From positions 1-9,017 of the forward strand of contig QHZK01000399.1 of the NCBI GenBank assembly GCA_003224635.1: a stretch of 9,017 bases of DNA, read 5' to 3'. Positions 6,979 to 9,017 of the stretch are shown piece after piece (position 1 is the first letter of the stretch; each line of letters starts with the position of its first letter). The position numbers and the translations under genes are program-made. This DNA is from Acidobacteriota bacterium (GTDB lineage: Bacteria; Acidobacteriota; Terriglobia; UBA7540). Under the pieces are notes generated by a model. That model was not told where the DNA came from. It was given only the letters and a program-made list of their open reading frames with translations, and did not search any database.

Positions 6979-7266
6979 CTATTGCACTTTGCTTTCTTGA
7001 TCCTTGTCATTCCGCGTCAGCACCTCGATGATGTTGGTCATCATGGGCGTATAGGCCACGAGGTTGGCGCCGCCCTGGTACATCTTGGCGAGCAGGTCCT
7101 TGCCTTGCACATCGACCGACGTCACATCGCACAGGTCAACTACTGCCACCGGCCGGTCGCAGTTTTTCCAGACCCTTTCCGTCTCTTCTACCCAAGGCCC
7201 CCTGAGCTGCCCTTCCAGCTTCAGCGCGGTCGATTGGGGTGAGTCTTGAACCGTAATTCTCAGCAT
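6979..7266 (-). CDS. STAS-domain protein lacking the phosphorylatable serine
   Basis: A 95-residue single-domain protein with the STAS (anti-sigma-factor antagonist / SpoIIAA-like) pattern: a first strand LRITVQD, TALKLEGQLRGPWVEETERVW, a central strand AVVDLCDVTSVD, then QGKDLLAKMYQGGANLVAY. STAS proteins act in the cytoplasm by binding a partner, often an anti-sigma kinase. In SpoIIAA-like antagonists the loop before helix 2 reads DSxG or DSSG with a phosphorylated Ser; here it is DVQG (52-55) with Val and Gln, so kinase control looks absent. I chose ATG at 7266 because GAGGAAG lies about 7 nt upstream. The longer frame from 7320 would run through the sigma-54 promoter. It is the first gene of the minus-strand cluster; the winged-helix gene begins 88 bp downstream. 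Partner and output are unknown. Confidence 0.8.
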   Translation of the reverse strand: MLRITVQDSPQSTALKLEGQLRGPWVEETERVWKNCDRPVAVVDLCDVTSVDVQGKDLLAKMYQGGANLVAYTPMMTNIIEVLTRNDKDQESKVQ

Positions 7267-7297
7267 TGGTTCTCTTCCTCTCTGGCCGTCCTTCGAG

Positions 7298-7314
7298 AGC
7301 AAATCTCGTGCCAA
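7298..7314 (-). promoter_or_regulatory. Sigma-54 (RpoN) -24/-12 promoter of the STAS gene
   Basis: The minus strand reads TTGGCACGAGATTTGCT, an essentially perfect match to the RpoN consensus YTGGCACG-N4-TTGCW, with GG and GC separated by exactly 10 nt. The predicted transcription start is about 12 nt beyond the -12 GC, near 7288. That gives a leader of about 22 nt containing the GAGGAAG ribosome-binding site before ATG 7266. Geometry and sequence support each other. It also implies that an enhancer-binding ATPase controls the cluster. Confidence 0.8.
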
Positions 7315-7424
7315 GCGCACGCCATCTAGTTTGTATCCGACCGGGGCGTTGCAAATAAGGTGTTTATAGTTGAGGGATAAACTTTATGGTTAACTCACTC
7401 TCACGTAATAATGTTGACGAATGT

Positions 7425-7455
7425 GACGAGATATGGTCGGTGACTGAATCTCGTC
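7425..7455. promoter_or_regulatory. Candidate enhancer-binding site (8-bp inverted repeat)
   Basis: GACGAGAT (7425-7432) and ATCTCGTC (7448-7455) are perfect reverse complements with a 15-bp spacer, putting half-sites about two helical turns apart. The centre is about 130 bp upstream of the -24 element, the usual distance for a sigma-54 activator site, and an AT-richer stretch (about 7350-7415) lies between. The core ACGAGAT recurs between -24 and -12. The activator is not in the window. Confidence 0.5.
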
Positions 7456-7456
7456 G

Positions 7457-7500
7457 CGGCAGGTGGTCAGTTGAGCGAGGATGGCAGGGACCACCAGCCG
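7457..7500. repeat. 12-bp imperfect inverted repeat
   Basis: CGGCAGGTGGTC (7457-7468) pairs with GACCACCAGCCG (7489-7500) at 11 of 12 positions across a 20-bp spacer. It lies directly beside the candidate enhancer site. It could be a second operator or the stem of a transcript; nothing else identifies it. Confidence 0.4.
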
Positions 7501-7727
7501 GCGTTCCCCGTCCCGAATTAATTCAGCTAACCATCAATTGTGCAACAAGTTACGTTCGCATTCGCCGACCGACGCAGGCGCACGGATCGGGGTGACGCAG
7601 GCGTGTTCGCGAGCAAGGACTCTGCTTGACGGGTGGCCAAAAGAGATATGGTGTGATTTTACCATTTTGTTATCCCGCGAGGTTTCACTCTCCCTCATTT
7701 ACCCCAGACAGGTCCGCAGCCACGCGA
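7501..7727. other. Rest of divergent intergenic region, no gene seen
   Basis: Together with 7315-7500 this forms a non-coding stretch between divergent genes. Frames crossing it have no family-like composition. The only internal pattern is a direct 10-bp repeat GACGCAGGCG at 7571-7580 and 7594-7603, 23 bp apart (about two helical turns). A TTGACG at 7626-7631 lacks a properly spaced -10. Confidence 0.4.
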
Positions 7728-7736
7728 TGGTATAAT
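7728..7736 (+). promoter_or_regulatory. Extended -10 promoter for the FmdE-family gene
   Basis: TGGTATAAT is a perfect extended -10 element (TGnTATAAT). No good -35 lies 16-18 bp upstream, as is common for extended -10 promoters. Transcription would start near 7743 and give a leader of about 100 nt before ATG 7844. Confidence 0.6.
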
Positions 7737-7810
7737 GCCTCGGCTAGGCAGGGGGCAGAGCTAGTCCTACCTTCCCGCCTTCCCGGCGCTCTCGGACTTT
7801 GGCGAGTGAA

Positions 7811-7830
7811 GGGTACGGCAAGCTGTACCC
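7811..7830 (+). promoter_or_regulatory. Leader hairpin 13 nt before the FmdE-family start
   Basis: GGGTAC (7811-7816) pairs with GTACCC (7825-7830). A G-U and a G-C pair extend the stem to 8 bp with a CAAG loop. It lies where a ribosome-binding site would be expected and no Shine-Dalgarno is visible, so it may affect translation initiation. Confidence 0.45.
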
Positions 7831-7843
7831 CTACATTCTGAAC

Positions 7844-8446
7844 ATGAAAACCTTGGAAGAGTATCTCGTGCTGGCCGCTCAGAACCACGGGCACATGTGT
7901 CCGGGCCAGGTGCTGGGCGTGCGCATGGCGATGCTGGGACTGAGAGAGCTGGGCATCGACGATCCCGCGAAGCACGAGAAGCGGCTGCTGACGCTGGTCG
8001 AGATTGACCGCTGCGCGACGGACGCGGTCAGCTTGGTAACCGGCTGTCGCCTGGGCAAGCGGTCGCTCAAATACCTCGATTACGGCAAAGTCGCCGCCAC
8101 GTTCGTGGACCTCGAAACCAACAACGCCGTGCGCGTCGTCGCCCGAGACGATTCGCGGCTCAAGGCCAAAGCGATGTTTCAAGGGGACTCGGCCGGCGAG
8201 CTGTCAGGTCACTACAAGCAGCAACTCGAAGCCTACAAAGTGATGGGTGAGGCGGAGCTCTTCACCGTCCAGCGCGTGCGGGTGAAGCTCAAGCCCGAGG
8301 ACCTGCCGGGGCGTCCCCATTCACGCGTGACGTGCCAGCAATGCGGCGAAGGCATCAACGACCGGCGCGAGCAGGTGGTCAGCGGGCGCGTGCTGTGCCG
8401 TAACTGCGCCGGTGAAAGCTACTACGAGCCAGTAGGTAGTAGGTAG
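7844..8446 (+). CDS. FmdE-family protein with C-terminal four-Cys zinc finger
   Basis: A 200-residue cytosolic protein of the FmdE family, named for a gene in molybdenum formylmethanofuran dehydrogenase operons but widespread in bacteria with no settled reaction. The FmdE domain (about 5-150) begins with HGHMCPG (H15, H17, C19), the family's hallmark. It continues with EIDRCATDAV (C57) and VTGCRLGKRSLKYLDYGKVA (C68), typical metal or redox-site residues. Residues 164-188 form a C-terminal zinc-finger-like module, CQQC then CRNC, ending GESYYE. I chose ATG 7844 by family alignment. A longer TTG start at 7799 adds 15 residues unlike the family and has no Shine-Dalgarno. The last residues, PVGSR, and the stop are encoded by a heptamer repeat, suggesting that the original C-terminus has been replaced. 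No molybdenum or formate genes are nearby, so a metal-linked function is inference. Confidence 0.87.
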   Translation: MKTLEEYLVLAAQNHGHMCPGQVLGVRMAMLGLRELGIDDPAKHEKRLLTLVEIDRCATDAVSLVTGCRLGKRSLKYLDYGKVAATFVDLETNNAVRVVARDDSRLKAKAMFQGDSAGELSGHYKQQLEAYKVMGEAELFTVQRVRVKLKPEDLPGRPHSRVTCQQCGEGINDRREQVVSGRVLCRNCAGESYYEPVGSR

Positions 8447-8534
8447 CATGTAGTATGTAGGCGTAGATTGCAAGCAAGCGCGGATGCTGTGACGGTTCTG
8501 CCCTGACCTGGTGTCTACTACCTACGACCTACCG
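8432..8534. repeat. Heptamer island C, inverted arms
   Basis: The left arm is GTAGGTA, GTAGGTA, GCATGTA, GTATGTA, then GGCGTAG (8432-8466), at an exact 7-bp period. The right arm is TCTACTA, CCTACGA, CCTACCG (8514-8534). The reverse complement of the right arm matches the left at about 15 of 18 positions. The 47 bp between are not repetitive. The left arm overlaps the 3' end of the FmdE-family gene, and the right arm ends 8 bp before the rhomboid start codon. Confidence 0.7.
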
Positions 8535-8542
8535 TACTTCAA

Positions 8543-9017
8543 ATGGATCAACCCGCCCTTGTCGTGAAGCCTGAATACAGGGTAAGGGTCCTGCGGGGCG
8601 ACTTCCTGCCGGCGGCTACGCTGGTCATTCTGGCGGTCACGGCGGTGGTTTACGTCCTCGAGATTCTTGCCGACGTCTATACGAGCGGGCGCGGCCTGGC
8701 CTTTTCGCAATCGATCCGGCGATTCATGGTTGAGCTGGGCTGGAGCGGTCCGGCGAACCCTCTCGTCTTGCTCGAGTTTGGAGCGTCCTTCAAGCCCTAC
8801 GTTCAGCGCGGCGAATACTGGCGGCTGGTGATGCCGATGTTCCTGCACGCGGGGCTGGCCCACCTATTTTTGAACGGCCTCGGCCTGTACGCCTTGGGCC
8901 GCATTCTCGAGCGGATCTACGGCTACGGGCGCTTCGCGTGCCTCTACGTGGGCGCGGGCATTGGCGGCTCGCTCCTTTCCGTGTGGCGTTCGAGCGGCAT
9001 TGCGGTCGGAGCTTCCG
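8543..9017 (+). CDS. Rhomboid-family intramembrane serine protease, 3' end outside window
   Basis: The first 158 residues of a rhomboid protease, a polytopic inner-membrane enzyme that cleaves transmembrane helices. A first hydrophobic segment lies at about 21-42, followed by a loop, then EYWRLVMPMFLHAGLAHLFL and NGLGLYALG. This gives the family's H-x4-H-x3-N pattern (H102, H107, N111) in the second core helix. RILERIYGYGRF and a Gly-rich helix follow. The window ends at VGAS plus the first base of the next codon. S158 fits the catalytic Ser of the GxSG motif, and the partial codon (G) is consistent with Gly. The catalytic His and the remaining helices lie outside. The ATG at 8543 gives a plausible short cytosolic N-terminus but has no Shine-Dalgarno, since repeat C fills the upstream region. 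The family call is strong; substrate unknown. Confidence 0.9.
   Translation, partial: MDQPALVVKPEYRVRVLRGDFLPAATLVILAVTAVVYVLEILADVYTSGRGLAFSQSIRRFMVELGWSGPANPLVLLEFGASFKPYVQRGEYWRLVMPMFLHAGLAHLFLNGLGLYALGRILERIYGYGRFACLYVGAGIGGSLLSVWRSSGIAVGAS

Noticed and set aside
7626..7652. TTGACG followed by TATGGT as a sigma-70 promoter
   Set aside because: The spacer is only 15 bp and the -10 is poor; the extended -10 at 7728-7736 is a better candidate.
7386..7735. Small plus-strand frames in the divergent intergenic region
   Set aside because: No ribosome-binding sites and no recognisable motifs, and they run through inverted repeats that look regulatory.
8432..8534. CRISPR-like repeat array
   Set aside because: Units are 7 bp, contiguous, degenerate and without spacers, and no cas genes are present.

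Overview
The window is GC-rich bacterial chromosome with tightly spaced genes on both strands. No rRNA, tRNA, CRISPR array, transposase or phage gene is visible. The gene mix is what I would expect of Acidobacteriota or a nearby soil phylum: a CadC-type winged-helix protein joined to a TolB-like domain, a long MGH1/GH63-like glycosidase, a short STAS protein, and intergenic islands of degenerate 7-bp repeats. This taxonomic call is an inference, not a match.

Bases 1-4677 (+) are a carbohydrate block. It holds the 3' part of a large MGH1/GH63-like glycosidase, cut by the window edge, followed by a complete GH133-type glycogen debranching enzyme. The 349 bp between them is packed with repeats: heptamer arrays in nested inverted arrangement around a two-hairpin element that looks like a BIME, meaning two inverted REP units with GTAG/CTAC feet. 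Both enzymes probably release glucose or a related sugar from alpha-linked storage or osmolyte glycans.

Bases 4728-7266 (-) are a three-gene regulatory or stress block. In transcription order it encodes a STAS-domain protein without the usual phosphorylatable serine, a winged-helix/TolB-like regulator without TPRs, and a stand-alone Clp/Hsp100 D2-type AAA+ ATPase. Upstream of the first gene is a textbook sigma-54 -24/-12 promoter, with a perfect 8-bp inverted repeat about 130 bp further upstream, where an enhancer-binding protein would sit. The upstream region of each of the other two genes also contains its own perfect inverted repeat.

Bases 7315-7843 are a divergent intergenic region with no gene. 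It carries the sigma-54 regulatory region on one side and an extended -10 promoter plus a roughly 100-nt leader on the other.

Bases 7844-9017 (+) encode an FmdE-family protein with a C-terminal four-cysteine zinc finger, then the start of a rhomboid protease that runs off the window just after its catalytic serine. A second heptamer island lies between them. It supplies the stop codon of the first gene and ends 8 bp before the start of the second.

The most interesting points are the sigma-54-controlled STAS / winged-helix / Clp-ATPase cluster and the two heptamer islands with the embedded REP pair.
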